Below, piece after piece: positions 20,425 through 32,136 of a DNA stretch of 64,000 bases (the first letter of the stretch is position 1; every line of letters starts with the position of its first letter). The position numbers were made by a program, and so were the translations under genes. Origin of the DNA: Anthostomella pinea (Eukaryota; Ascomycota; Sordariomycetes; Xylariales; Xylariaceae); NCBI GenBank assembly GCA_963556695.1, contig CAUWAG010000003.1, forward strand, positions 2,108,001-2,172,000. Direction: 5' to 3'. The notes beneath the pieces were generated by a model. It saw nothing but the letters and a program-made list of their open reading frames with translations. It was not told the DNA's origin and made no database searches.

Positions 20425-22050
20425 CTATTTGCACACTCCTCGAACCTGAGCAGAGACCGTTGCTTCATGTAGACGCACTTGGACACCAGTGCCTGAGCGA
20501 TTCTCTATCGCGTGATGAAGACGCATCCTGCCATCGCCCTCTTCCATGTTCTCGATGCGGTCGTACTTCTGACAGAACCGGGAGATGACATAGCCCACCT
20601 CTTGGCGGCCGAATTGCTCTGTCGAACGAGATGTCAGTCCCAACAAATGTGATGGCAGTGGGATTGGGATTGGGAAATACTCACGACCCAAGCATTTTCT
20701 GGCGCCCGCACCAAAAGGGATGAACTCCCAGCCCGGACGGTGCGTCTCCCACCTCTCGGGTCGGAACTCCTCAACATCATCGCCCCAGATATCCTCGCGG
20801 TGCTGCATCGCGTACAGCGGAATGAGAACCTGGGTGCCCTCGGGGACGAAGACCCTGGACTTGCCGTCGGGCCCGCCACCCCTCGGCAGCGTCGTGTCCC
20901 GAAGCGCAATGCGCTCGTTCAGGGGGATCACAGTAGCGACCCTCAACGTCTCGTTGATGACCCATTGGAGGTAGTTGGCCTGGCTCAGAGACCGGAAGTC
21001 TGCCTGCTGGTCACCGAAACGCTCAAGGATGCTCTCGTGCAGCTTGGTGTACACGGCCGGATGCCGCGCGAGGAAGTACACGACCCAGCCGAGCAGACAG
21101 CCCGTCGTGTCGCGACCGGCGATCAGCACATGGAGCGTCTCGTTTCGGAGCTCTCTGGCGTCCTGCGTCTCCTTCGCAAGCTCGTTCAGGAGACTGAAGC
21201 GAGGCGCTTTCTCGGGATCGGCGTTCACCTTCTCTTGCGGGTGAGCCAGGCGGTCGGCGACGAGAGAGTCGGCGAAGTCGTGGATGGTGCTGCAGTTTGC
21301 CTTGAACTCCTTGCTGTTCATAAGCCAGTAGAACTTTGCGAGCGCACCGCGCTTGTCTATCCAGACTTTGGCTTCGTTGAAGTCGTGGTCGATCTCTCGC
21401 CCGCCGGCGGTCCCCTGGCCTAGCGAGTTGGTTGACTGGCCGAAGATGAACTCGGTTGCCGTGTCTAGGGTGAACTTGAAAAATAGGGGCGCGAGGTCGA
21501 CTTTTGTTGTCCATCCGGTTGAGGCGTCCACAGATAATTGCCTGAGCATGTTCTCCAGGTGATGTTCCTCGAGGTTAGGGTCACTGATCATCTCCCTCGC
21601 GAACTGGGGCCGCAAAAGCGCTCGGCTGTGCTTCCAGATTTCGCCGCGGCTCGTGAAGATGCCCTTGCCGAGCAGCGGCATCCAGCTCAGCTGCCGCGTG
21701 TGACTGATGTCGAAGTCGGCGGTGCCAAACAGCACCTTCGCGTTCTCCGGGTCGCGCGTGACGACGAGCTCATAGTCGAGGATAGGCACCTTGAGCGTGT
21801 GGCAGTCGCGCGATATGCTGTTCATCGTCTCGACCACGTACTGCGGGCCGCGGTCTTCCTTGGTCGCCCTTATCGACTCCCTCAGGATCGAGTTGCCGAT
21901 GAAGTTGGTGTTGCGCAGCTCCGGGGGCGGCAGGCACCCCAGGGAAGCGGCCTTTGCATTGTTACGGCGCTTCTTGAGCTTCGACTTGACGACGGTCCAT
22001 GTCACGAAGACGACGAAGAGCACGATGGCGCTGCTCGCGTACCTATGCAT
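20425..22050 (-). CDS. CYP52-like cytochrome P450
   Basis: Exons 20685-22050 and 20425-20618 flank a 66-bp intron (20619-20684, GTGAGT...GACAG), giving 519 aa. Removing the intron restores the heme loop as FGAGARKCLGQQFG. A membrane helix (SSAIVLFVVFVTWTVV) lies at residues 6-21, so the enzyme should sit in the ER. Other landmarks are the I-helix AGRDTTGCLLGW, the ExxR helix NETLRVA and the PERF-like FRPERWE. AGRDTT and CLGQQF are characteristic of the CYP52/CYP539-type alkane and fatty-acid omega-hydroxylases. The intron length is a multiple of three, so the unspliced frame also reads through. A likely role is terminal hydroxylation of alkanes or fatty acids; the substrate is not established. 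Confidence 0.85.
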   Translation of the reverse strand: MHRYASSAIVLFVVFVTWTVVKSKLKKRRNNAKAASLGCLPPPELRNTNFIGNSILRESIRATKEDRGPQYVVETMNSISRDCHTLKVPILDYELVVTRDPENAKVLFGTADFDISHTRQLSWMPLLGKGIFTSRGEIWKHSRALLRPQFAREMISDPNLEEHHLENMLRQLSVDASTGWTTKVDLAPLFFKFTLDTATEFIFGQSTNSLGQGTAGGREIDHDFNEAKVWIDKRGALAKFYWLMNSKEFKANCSTIHDFADSLVADRLAHPQEKVNADPEKAPRFSLLNELAKETQDARELRNETLHVLIAGRDTTGCLLGWVVYFLARHPAVYTKLHESILERFGDQQADFRSLSQANYLQWVINETLRVATVIPLNERIALRDTTLPRGGGPDGKSRVFVPEGTQVLIPLYAMQHREDIWGDDVEEFRPERWETHRPGWEFIPFGAGARKCLGREYFPIPIPLPSHLLGLTSRSTEQFGRQEVGYVISRFCQKYDRIENMEEGDGRMRLHHAIENRSGTGVQVRLHEATVSAQVRGVCK

Positions 22051-22895
22051 TGCGACTGGAACACACAGCTTCTTGGTCAGGTGATTGTGAGCGTGGAGCA
22101 CACCAAGCAGTGAGGATAACGACGTCAAGTTGGATCAAGGAGACCTCGAGGATACGGTAACGCCGCTACTACTTGGGGCGTGACTGGGAAATTTTGATAG
22201 TGAACTGATGTGTCCGCAGACCTCGAAGCAGGCACATGCGCATACAGACCGAAGGGGTGAGACGTGAGGCCCAGCACTTCCAAAATGGTGTCTCATGCAT
22301 GATCTACGCCTAGTTTCACCACATACCACCACATATGGCTGCTGCGCTCACGGCGCTTCGAGTCGTCGTCCCTTTTCGGGTATCCCAAGTCCCACATGCC
22401 CGGACTGGACGTCATCAACACTCTAGCACATCTTCCGGATCGTCGACTTCCGTGTGATTCTGACGCCGGTGTGGTGATCGGTGTCTAGGCTTCCCACTTC
22501 ACAGACTATATATGCAGCTAGCCGTTGATCTCGGCGCCATCATCAGGGGCATGGCGCTTCCGCTTTAGGTCCCGATGGCAAGCAAGGAAGCTCCTAGCAA
22601 TCGAACTCGTCTGTGGCACTAAGACAAGCACGATTAGTATACCAATCTATCGGCTTGCCAACAGGTCTACAGCAAGGCAATGCCTCGCTAGTCTGCTCCT
22701 AGAGCCACTGACGCGTAACAGAGAAGATAGGGTCCACAGGAATATAACAGGTAAGCTGATGTTGATCACAGCTGAAGTGCTTCCCCCCGACCCAGTTGTC
22801 GAGCTGAACCACCCTTAGCATCATCATCTATCCCCAAAGATCGACACCCGAGAAACCCACCTCTTCCGCGCAGTCGCACCAGGCAAGCCGTCAAC
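22051..22895. other. Divergent intergenic region between the CYP52-like P450 and a small secreted protein gene
   Basis: It holds both promoters. ACTATATATGCAG near 22504 could be a TATA element but is far from the downstream ATG. Short open frames have no support. Confidence 0.4.
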
Positions 22896-23336
22896 ATGCG
22901 CGCCTCGCACGTCGTCCTCTCATTCGTCGGCCTCGCCCACGGCCTGCCGACCTTCGGCGCAGAGACCCGCGACCTAATCAACCTCAGCCCAACCGTCAGT
23001 CCCGCGCTGGGTCTCGACAACAGCAACTCCTGTCTCGGGCTGGGCATCAGCGCCTGCGACCCCATCAACGTGGGCGGGACGCAGAACTCCAACAATGGCA
23101 AGGAGACGGAGACTCAGGTCGGTTCCCAGTCCTCAAACAAGGGCAAGGACTCCTGCTCATCAAAGAAGACCAAGTCCGGCTCCGGCAGCACTACCGGCAG
23201 CGGTTCCCTGATCAATATCAGCCCCGACGTTTCTCCCGACGTTGACATCAACAATGAGAACAGCTGCACTGGCATCGGCATCAGCGTCTGTGACCCCATC
23301 AACGTGGATGGGACACAAGGATCGAACAATAGCTGA
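22896..23336 (+). CDS. Small secreted protein with two copies of a ~42-residue module
   Basis: An intronless 146-aa protein with the ATG at 22896. The N-terminus MRASHVVLSFVGLAHGLP is a signal peptide. Two imperfect copies of one module follow: LINLSPTVSPALGLDN...SCLGLGISACDPINVGGTQ and LINISPDVSPDVDINN...SCTGIGISVCDPINVDGTQ. Each copy carries two cysteines seven residues apart. A Ser/Lys/Gly-rich linker with a third pair of cysteines (DSCSSKK) separates them. No enzyme domain is visible. The size, signal peptide and Cys pairs are like effector or cell-wall small proteins, but that role is inference. I do not recognise a named family. Confidence 0.8.
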   Translation: MRASHVVLSFVGLAHGLPTFGAETRDLINLSPTVSPALGLDNSNSCLGLGISACDPINVGGTQNSNNGKETETQVGSQSSNKGKDSCSSKKTKSGSGSTTGSGSLINISPDVSPDVDINNENSCTGIGISVCDPINVDGTQGSNNS

Positions 23337-23608
23337 AGCTAATGGGGGGGGATGATGCGGGTTGTGGTGGCAGACTTGTTGGGTTTGAATGTGTGCTGTG
23401 TACTACCTTCATGTTAAATAGAATATAATGATGAAGAATAGTTCCATGTCAAAACAAGCGTACGATACGTGGACAACACGATCTATATAATATATCTTAT
23501 TAGTGGTTCTATGTAACTAAATGTCAACCCGTTTTCCAAGCCATGCTATAAACTCCAAACTTCATGCTATAATCATTCAGACACCCGTGTAATGCCCTGC
23601 CATGCTAT

Positions 23609-26072
23609 TTATGCCTTCTCAGCACCCTCCGACGGTTTCGGCGGCGGCTTTACAGACCTCCACTCCAGAAAACAGCACGAAAGAAACGCCAGCCCACCCA
23701 GCGGAATCGCCACATAAAACACGCTGTGCAGCGCCTTGTCGTACAGATCCAGAACGAGGGGCAGCTGCTCGGGCGTGACCACTTTCCGGAACGCAGTAGC
23801 GCCAGCCTCGACGACGGCGCGGACGTCAAGCCCGGGCATATCGGCGCCCGCGGCGAGGGCCTGCAGGCGGTTCTGGAACACGCTGTTGCCGACCGAGATG
23901 AACATGGCGCCGCCTAAGGACTGGGACGCGACGACGGCGGCGGTGCCGACTGCGAGGTCGTCCTTTTGTAGCACGGTTTGGACGGCGGTGAAGCCCTGCT
24001 GGACGCTCATGCCGAAGCCGGCCGAGGCGAGGATCTCGATGCCGATCCACATGCCGGTGGCCATGCCCGGGTGGAACAGCGTGATGGCGCCGCAGCCGAC
24101 AGTGCCGATGGCGCTGCCGAGGATGGCGGGCGGCGCGAAGTAGCCGACGACCGAGACGAAGACGCCCGAGAAGAGCGAGAACAGCGCGTTGGCCACGAAG
24201 TACGGTATCATGGCCACCCCGGACTGGATCGCACTGTATCCGAGTATGGCCTGGAACCAGATGGGTAGGAAGTAGGTCTGTATCAGCAGAGCGCCGTACG
24301 TGAAGAAAGCCATGAGGCAAGACGCAGCCACAGTGCGCTGCCGCACGATAGCCGGCGGCAGCAGCGCGGCGTCCTGTTTCCACCATAGCCACGTAACAAA
24401 AACGACGGCCGTGACCACGGCGGCGCAGAGGAGGCCGATCACCTTGGCGCTGCCCCAGGACGCGCCCGTGAGGGTGTACTCGAGGGCTAGGAAAAGCATC
24501 ACAGAGGACACCAGCAGGATGAGATTGCCAATGAGGTCTAGGTCAACTAGGCGGTCTATCACGGTGCGTTTCGGCCCTGTGCGCGGACGCGGGTGGAACA
24601 CCACGAACATGACAATAATGGTGACGGCACCGACTGGGAGGTTGATCCAGAAGCACCAGCGCCACGTCTGACGAAATCATGTTAGTCACTCATCTCAAAG
24701 GGGGGAAAAGGGGTCATCACATACAAGTAAGTCTGTGAATACTCCACCAATTAAAGGACCAATCGTCGCACCGACTCCAAACCTACGACAGTCAGTCAGT
24801 AATGATCCGCCAAGTATCAATTATATATAACTCACATCAATCCCACCACAGCTGTGTATATCGGCCGCACCTTCAGGGGCACAGCCGTAGCCACGATGAC
24901 GAAGCTGCCAGTCAAGATGCCCGCGCTGCCGAAGCCGGCAATGGCACGGCCGATGATCAGGACGGCAGACGTGGGCGCCCAGCCACTGATGATGGAGCCC
25001 AGCTCGAAGACGAACATGGACAGCAGGTAGGACCACTTGACGTTGAAGAGCGTGAAGACGCGACCGAAGACGGGCTGGAACGCGCACGCCGTCAGCAGGT
25101 ACGAGGACCCGTACCAGCCGATGTCCGAGGTCGATTTGAACTCGCCTGTGATGTAGGGGATGGCCTGGTCGGATGTCAGCCTTGACATCTGCTCTCGATT
25201 AAGGGGTCGAACCGAAATTGATTATCACTTACTGTGGTGATGATGGTACGATCGATAGAGATCAAGAACACGACCATCGAAAGCCCAATGACGAGAAGAA
25301 TCAGCGCCAGGCCTTGCAGGTGCCCATCGTCGCCGCCACCCGCCGCGCCCTCCTCCGTCGTCTCCGTCGCCTCTCCCGGACGGTCCTGCCCCCAGTCCCC
25401 GCCATCCTCCTCCTCGGGGATATTGGGCTCGTAGGGCCGCTGGAGCCGTGCCAGCCGCACCCCAGGCTTCCCCGGGTGCCGCTGCTCAGAGGCGGGCGTG
25501 ACAAGCTGGGTGCGCGAGGCCGAGGTCTCGGCCGAGGGCCGCGAGGGAAATGAGGCTATGTGTCGCAAGCGCGGCGCCGACGCGATCAGCAGGTCCGCCA
25601 GGATGGTCGAGCGGTCAAAGTCGGATGTGTTGGAGCGTCGCGGGTCGGACGTGTTGGAGCGCCGCGGTGCCGCGTCGACCTCCTTTGGCGTGGCGGCCCC
25701 GCCGTCGTATTCTTTGTAGTTGTTGGTGTTGAAGTTGTTGGTGAGCGTCTGCGTCGAGGCCGTCGAGTGCTCCCTCTGGTGCAGCTTGGCCTTTGCTTCG
25801 TGCGCGCCTTCAATGAGCTCGTGCGCAATGGAGAAGGGCAGCGCGGACGGTGGCATGGAGAAGGCGTTGCTCTCCGTGTCGGCCTCCCAGTCCACGGACA
25901 CGGGGCTGGCCCGGCCATCTTCGTCGTTGGTGTCAGATGGGCCCGTCACATCGACGAATGAGGCCGACGAGGTGTCGTCGTCCTCATCGAGGGAGGCGTG
26001 GTAGCCTTCGTCGTCCGTCTCCAGACGACCTCCTCTGGTGTTGCCGTGCTCATTTGCAGATGGATATCCCAT
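23609..26072 (-). CDS. MFS drug:H+ antiporter, DHA2 (14-TM) type, with long acidic N-terminus
   Basis: Four exons (25233-26072, 24836-25188, 24725-24782, 23609-24667) are joined over introns of 44, 53 and 57 bp, giving 769 aa. Residues 1 to about 255 are hydrophilic and acidic with Ser/Thr-rich and repeated RRSNTSD text, presumably a cytosolic regulatory tail. The transporter begins at LALILLVIGLSMVVFLISID with the family motif SIDRTIITT. It continues with GRAIAGFGSAGILTGSFVIV, motif-C-like GPLIGGVFTD, and TWRWCFWINLPVGAVTIIV. The C-terminus ends EKA. DHA2 pumps export drugs or secondary metabolites across the plasma membrane. The N-terminal tail is far longer than the usual 50-100 residues. 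No biosynthetic core enzyme is adjacent. Confidence 0.88.
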
Positions 26073-27866
26073 GGCGGCTGTAGTACAGGGGATAGCGAGC
26101 TTGCGGTTGGTTCGTAGACGGCCAACGTTGATAGGTAACTAAACCACCAACTGCAAGTCACAGCGGCTGTATGGGCACAACACAATGTAGCAAGGTGAAA
26201 ATGCCCGTCCGTTCCTCCTGGTCACACCCACGTCACCGGTCAACAAACCAGTGGTCTTGCTTGCGTGTCCAAGATGCAATAACTAGCGCTCTTGTTGCTT
26301 GCGCGTCCAAGATGCAATGGAGGAGCAACAGTACGGTACTCACAGCTCCCGGACAGACGGCGTCAAAAACCCTCCGCGGCTATCCCTACACCACCACAAC
26401 ACCAGTGTTAACTGCGGTAACAGGCAAAAGGAATACCCATGTCCAGATACCGACCAGCGCCTCCCGGCCGCCTCCATACTAATTCAGGTGCCACCGGAGC
26501 CCGGCGGCGGATCTTCGTAACCCATGGTGGACTATAGCTAGTCACTCCACTCGTTTGCAGATCAGATCAGATCTCGATCGAAACCGGGATTCAACCTAGA
26601 GAGAAAGCAGAAAGAAAAACAGGGCCCCGACAGATTGGGTCTTTTCAATTTTGCGGTGCAACGACAAGGGGGGCTGGTCGAGAAGATCCATAAGGTTATT
26701 TGTTAATGCCGATATGTTATGGACCGGGGAGAGACTATTACCTGGTTTTCGCGGAAGGTAATTAATACTGATTTGATCGGATCTGTCTCCTACCCCCTGC
26801 ACAGGTCGGCGACCACTGAGACAGGCATAGGTCGAATACAAGCCTCCATCAGCCCCATTCAAAGCCGCGCGGAAAGAGAGCTGAACTACCCCATCGAAGC
26901 GCCTACCGTCATAACCCAAAAGCGTGCAGCGCTGGCGCCGCCCAGCGGCTATGAAGGTAGACAAATACAAGCGGTCAAGGCTCCGGTCCGAACCGGTCAA
27001 TCTCTTAGGGCCGCCCGAACCACATTGGGGAGACTGGGGCCGTAGAGGCCCCCGAGAAGGGAAAGGGGCAGTCTCAAGTCGCTAGCCCACCGTCAAGCCG
27101 GAACTCTGCCGAGCCGGTGACAGCTCGACCGAAGCCACCAGCCGTCTGGCGCCGCGCTTGCAAAGTGTGCTAATACCTAGCCGCACGGCGCTTGGGCGGA
27201 AGTATCGTGTACCTGTCTCGCACGCTGCAGGGATAGGTAGCCCCTATTCACACGGATTGCGTCGGGTCCCGCTAGAGTTCCGGTTCAACTGCGTACCACA
27301 CTCTAAAGCGCGACGGTGCAATCGAAATTTGGCTCATGCGAGATCCTCTATCGGGATGACGCAAGCCAATATGCGGCTGAAGGTCAGATCGCCCCGTGCA
27401 GATTGCGTCGCACAAGGCGGCTGATATTGTGTCGCACAGGGCGTCTGTTAAGAGGTTCCAGTAACTCAATTCTCCGCGTCACTTGTAAATAGTCGGCTAG
27501 TCTGTGGGTAAACAAGGCGACGGGTAACGACATGGGATGGGAGGCTTCTACCTTTTGGCGGTTTGAACCTTGAAGTTAAAACGGACGGCTGGTGACGGAA
27601 ATGTCCAACGGCATACCTTCTAGACTTGGTCTGGGACGAGGCACCAGAGGAATATAGTATCAATTAAGCAGGATTAAAATATAAAAAGTCTCGAGTAATT
27701 ATGTATTATATGCCACAAATTGCGAGCGAACAATGTGTTGCTCGCCGGCTATACGACTCAGAATAAGAAGAACCAGATCCTTAATCTACAGTTGCTATAG
27801 GGTGTACATGAGAAATTCAAGATCGTCGCCCGTGGAAAAGAAGACCACAATAATTACATCCCGCCG
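26073..27866. other. Gene-free stretch of 1.8 kb
   Basis: This includes the MFS promoter and the 3' flank of the thioesterase gene. Two near-identical phrases, TTGCTTGCGTGTCCAAGATGC and TTGCTTGCGCGTCCAAGATGC, lie near 26257 and 26293, a short direct repeat. Open frames are short and unsupported. Confidence 0.4.
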
Positions 27867-29119
27867 TCATATCACCTGCGACTTCTTCAGATGCGCCAGC
27901 TGCATGAGCGTATTGACCACGCCGACGATACCCGCGCCGTCGGTGTGCCGGCCCAGGGCCTCCTCGCACTTGTCGCCCGCGAATTCGGCCTCGAGGTTTT
28001 GCTGGTGTTGTGCAGCCAGCATCTGCGCCATCTGCAGCCCCTTTTGCCTCTGCGCCTCGATCTCTTCCAGCGTGATTTCGTCTGGCTTTTCTGTCTCAAG
28101 CGTGGGGTTTCGGTCGGCGCTGGCGGTGGTGGAGTCTGTTGTTGGCGCTGTGCTGCTGGGCAGCAGGCCCGACATCTCCAGCATGAGCTCCGGCGATACG
28201 GTCTTGCGGCCCGACTTGAAGACGCATTTGCTAAGCGCCGTCGCGAATATGTGCCTGTCGGGCTTCTCGTCGTCGATGGGTGATGGTGAGGGCTTGCCGC
28301 TGCTGGACCGCTTGATGAACTCGCCGTTGTCCGAGCTGCCGGGAGTGCTGTTGCGCCGGCTTTGGGAAGGAGATTGGGAGGGTGATTGGGAAGGAGTCTG
28401 GGCAGGCGATTGCCCCGGGTAGAGCGAATAGCTCTTGGGCTTCGCGGCGTCCTTGCGGACGAAGTGCGTGACGATGTAGACCCATTTCTCGTCCCAGGTT
28501 AGGATCTTGGACCACATCTCGTACTCGCTGTAAGGGGCGACCTCGCGCTTGAAGTTGCAAGAGACGGCACCGAGGGCGAGACCGAAATGGGGGTCCTTGG
28601 TTCCGGTGTAGGCGGCAGTGCCGCCGCGCATCTTCTCGATGCCCTTGGCGAAGAGCGTGCACACGAGGTGGGTGCGTGCGATGTCGACATCTGAGAAATA
28701 TGAAGAGTTCGATTTATGCATATTGAAGTCGATCTCCATCAGCTGCGCGGACGATGTCGTGATGATGGGCTGGAAGAGATGTGCGGGAGTGATCGGAACA
28801 CTCGACCGTTGCGTTCGAAGGATGAAGCGGAAGGCATTTAGGATGCGCATCTACCAAAGGTGTCAGTCTTCTCGGCGATAGGTACAAGGCGTAGAGTTTG
28901 GCGACTTACATGCCACATGAACGGCATGTTCTTGATGTTGAGAATACCGAAAATGCAGAGTAAGGAAAACCAAACTGTCGACCATGTCAAGTGAGGATAG
29001 AAGGTGTTCGTGATGGTCGGCACCGGGCTGGGTATCCCAATGACATATCCGCTGTTTGCTTCATCATAAGCCGACCCGCGGCTGTTGTTGATAGAGCGCA
29101 AGATGTCGGCGGCTGCCAT
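27867..29119 (-). CDS. Membrane-anchored hotdog thioesterase (THEM6-like)
   Basis: Exons 28910-29119 and 27867-28850 flank a 59-bp GTAAGT...GGTAG intron, giving 397 aa. The N-terminus has a membrane segment (TWSTVWFSLLCIFGILNI), followed by NMPFMWHMRILNAFRFIL. The hotdog-type core includes MEIDFNMHKSNSSYFSDVD, the conserved block of the THEM6/4HBT family in which a small-headed Asn/Asp site lies. After the core comes a Pro/Ser/Gln-rich insert (SPSQSPSQS) and a long coiled C-terminus (TLEEIEAQRQKGLQMAQ). The frame is open upstream to an ATG at 29590, but that extension looks non-coding and I chose 29119. The likely role is acyl-CoA or acyl-lipid hydrolysis at an internal membrane; the substrate is unknown. 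Confidence 0.8.
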
Positions 29120-30553
29120 CTTGGAAGAATTCTGGACAAAAGAGAAGGGATGAGATGGTGTGAAGCGGATGAGTGAGCACAAGAAGTTTGCGTAATCCTC
29201 AAATGTGTCTCTGAAGGATGTGAGAGTATCGAGATGTACTATGTTAACTGATATGTTTGAGCTGTACATTATGTGGGAACTTGGCAATGACCTATACATA
29301 TGTGTTTGCTGAACGATACACCTCACGGATAGGAGCAATTGTTTTTCAAGATATGAGATCATTTGGACGATGATGGTTTCCTCGAGTGTCAATATCAGAG
29401 CAGACATATGTGCCCTTGCCAGCAGCACCGGAAGGACAAACGCCGCAACGGTATCATCCAGTCTACAGGCCATGACTAAAAGGCCCCTTGGTGTTCCGTA
29501 ACATTCCTCGAGACCAATGTCCATGCCGCTAGAAACGGGAGAGGGATGTACCGTATTGCGTCCAATTATCATATCGAGTACGATCGGCATGCTGGGTTCC
29601 CAAGCTGGTGGTACTTGTGGATTAGTGACTTCGTAGAGTACAGTGGTTTGTGCGCACTACTACTTAGTGTCTCAGATCAGATCCTACTGTGACATCCACT
29701 TGGGTGTCTTTCACGGCAATCTCGGTGACACGGATCCCCCACGGCTCATTGACAGTGCTGACCGTTGCTGATCTTTCCGAGTTGGGTAACAAGAGTCTGT
29801 CCGGTGGGAAGTGTCTAAGACAGTGACGCCGTGCCGGGTCGATGGAAGAAGCACTCGAGCGATGCAGCTAGAAACCCCGTAGTATTATGTTTGCAATCTA
29901 GGAAATTCTACCTTTCCTTTATGGACTACTGTTAATCTATCCGTAGGTGTCAAGGTCAGATACGTTCTATGCAAGATCCTGTAGCTAACCTGCGACCAGG
30001 GTCTTCAACCGCCCTTCGCTCTGGGCGTACAGCCCTCAGGGATAAAACATGTCAGCTCAGAACATGCCCCACAGGAGTTCTGATTCTTCGCACCGGTCAC
30101 ATCATCGTCGCTAGAGTTGATAAGGCATCTTCGCTCTAAACACGGAGCGTAAAGCTTCCGGCAGTTAGCGACGGACACCTGCATTAGCAGACAGACTAGT
30201 GTAGATGAGCATGTTGGGGCTGTCGATGATGATGAACGTCAACATTGGAATATAGTAAACTGTGGTGGATTGCCCTTTTCAGCACAGACTCGACTATATG
30301 TATGTACCTAGGTATATACCCCCTATCGTGCCCCTGCACGAACAGGGCCACTGTGCTACAGGGGACCCCAGCCGCGCATCACTATGTCGGCCCCTGGCCT
30401 GTCGTCTGTGCGGCGGGTGCGGCGCTCCAGCCCCAGCTGAATCGTCTTGGTGTCACGTTCCAGGATCAACCTCACGTCAACATGATATGACGATAGCAGC
30501 GTTGACATTAATTCATCACTCTCTGTCTAGTCGTCCCGCAAACCACCGGCTGG
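29120..30553. other. Gene-free stretch between thioesterase and elongase genes
   Basis: The first 470 bp are an open but unsupported extension of the thioesterase frame. The remainder holds only short open frames. No element ends were found before the tandem duplication at 30554. Confidence 0.4.
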
Positions 30554-30753
30554 TATCCACCTCGTATTCCTAAAGTCTTGAAACATACTCTGCAACGACT
30601 AGTGAGAGCACGAGAAGACTAAGTAAGCATTGTATATTATTGTATGCAGCCCACGGGCTATCCACCTCATATTCCTCAAGCCCTGAAACATACTACTCTC
30701 CAACGACTAGTAGAAGCACCAAAAGTCTAATAAGCATTATATATTATTGAATG
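30554..30753. repeat. Imperfect tandem duplication of ~94 bp downstream of the elongase gene
   Basis: Copy 1 (30554-30646) and copy 2 (30659-30753) both run from TATCCACCTC to TATATTATT(G)nATG. They share GAAACATACT and CAACGACTAGT and are separated by 12 bp. Both lie within 470 bp of the elongase stop codon, probably in or near its 3' UTR or terminator. Confidence 0.85.
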
Positions 30754-31014
30754 TTGCGATGTGCGAAGAAGGAGTAGACCACCCACACGCCCCACACAAA
30801 CTCCGTGAATATGAAGAACTCTAGTTCCATAGATAGGAAAGCCTTTGAAGGCGTGTGCATGCTAGCAACAGACCAAATGCTGACCGAGCCTCCAGCGGCT
30901 ACTAATCGCGCTGTGTGGAGCCACCGGCTTAACCCCCCATGCTGTGTAGGTATCCACCTAAATACAGTGGCTAGCAACGTCGTACTCGCGCCATTCGAAA
31001 CAACGAACATCTAC

Positions 31015-32136
31015 CTATTTGCGGGCGACGAGGTTGCTGTTGCCGTGCTGGACGCCGCTGCAGCCGTCGGCCATCTTGACAGCGCTCTCCTTGATCGACA
31101 CCACGGCCGGCTTGTCCGCCATCTTCTTGTTGGCGGCGCGGCGCGACGACGCCTTGCGGTACGTGGCAATGTAGAACATGATGAAGAGCACCAGGTACGA
31201 GCTCAGGATCACGCAGCCCGCGATGGCCGCGAAGGGCTCGCCGGCGCACTTGCCTACGTGCGGGAGATAGGGCGCGTGCGTGCTGGCGAAGTAGTCCCAC
31301 GACGCGAAGTAGACGAAGCCTGAATTTAACCTGTTAGTTCATTTGGTGTCTGCCAGGTGAACTGATATTCTCTGGACTTCTCAGGGGGGACTTACCGAGG
31401 TCGATGATGAACTGGGCTATTTGCAGACGGGTAATCCACTCCTTCCACCAGACCTTGATGCCGCGCGCGCTCTGGAAGTAGTACCAGTACATGACAACGT
31501 GCACGGTCAAGTTCAGCGTGATGGGCACCCAGGATACGGATGTGTGGCCGATGAGCTGGGTGTAGCAGAGCAGAGCCGTCGCCGGGTGGTGGTACGTGTG
31601 GAGGAAGGTGAGAGGCTTCTTCTTGACCATCAGGAAGACCGTGTCGATCAGCTCGATGTACTTGGTGATGTAGTTGAGCTGCAAAAGGTCAGTACAATGC
31701 TCGAGTAGTTTCTGGATCACGAGAAGCAACTCACGTAATAGAGTGTCACCAACGGCTTGGTCCAGCCATCGCCGCCGCAAATGTTGTTGTACAGCCCGTT
31801 CTTCCAGATGGTGGGAGCGAGCTGCTCGATGAAGAGCACCAGCAGACCACCGCTCAGGAGCGTCAGGAGGAGGTTGTGGGCCTTGAAGAGGCCGTTAAGC
31901 TTCAGGGGCTCACGGTTGCGCATGAATTCGCGACCGCCAAAGACGACCACCACGTAGAGTGCGATGATAATAACAGTCTCGGTCAGGGTTGACATGGGCG
32001 TGACTCCCTCGACGAACTTAAACTCGTCGGCGGGATACCCCTTAACCGCCGTCCAGGCTTTGTTGAAGGCCTGCCATGGGGCGATGGGAATTATGCCCGG
32101 CGAGGCCTTGTGGGAGTGAAACGAGTCGAACGACAT
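31015..32136 (-). CDS. ELO-family very-long-chain fatty-acid elongase
   Basis: Three exons (31735-32136, 31396-31678, 31015-31319) are joined over introns of 56 and 76 bp, giving 329 aa. Several membrane helices are visible ([55 protein letters not shown]). The catalytic histidine box is [10 protein letters not shown], and it is preceded by the family block [20 protein letters not shown] enzymes condense acyl-CoA with malonyl-CoA in the ER, the first step of the elongation cycle. The C-terminus ends in Lys/Arg-rich text ([14 protein letters not shown]...NLVARK), compatible with ER retention. The size and composition resemble yeast Elo2/Elo3, which serve sphingolipid synthesis; that subtype is an inference. 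Confidence 0.93.

Noticed and set aside
29120..29590. N-terminal extension of the thioesterase from ATG 29590
   Set aside because: The frame is open, but its composition is unlike the protein, and the inner ATG at 29119 precedes the membrane segment as in the family.
20425..32136. A single biosynthetic gene cluster (P450, MFS, thioesterase, elongase)
   Set aside because: No PKS, NRPS, terpene synthase or pathway regulator is present; gaps of 1-2 kb and mixed strands separate the genes.
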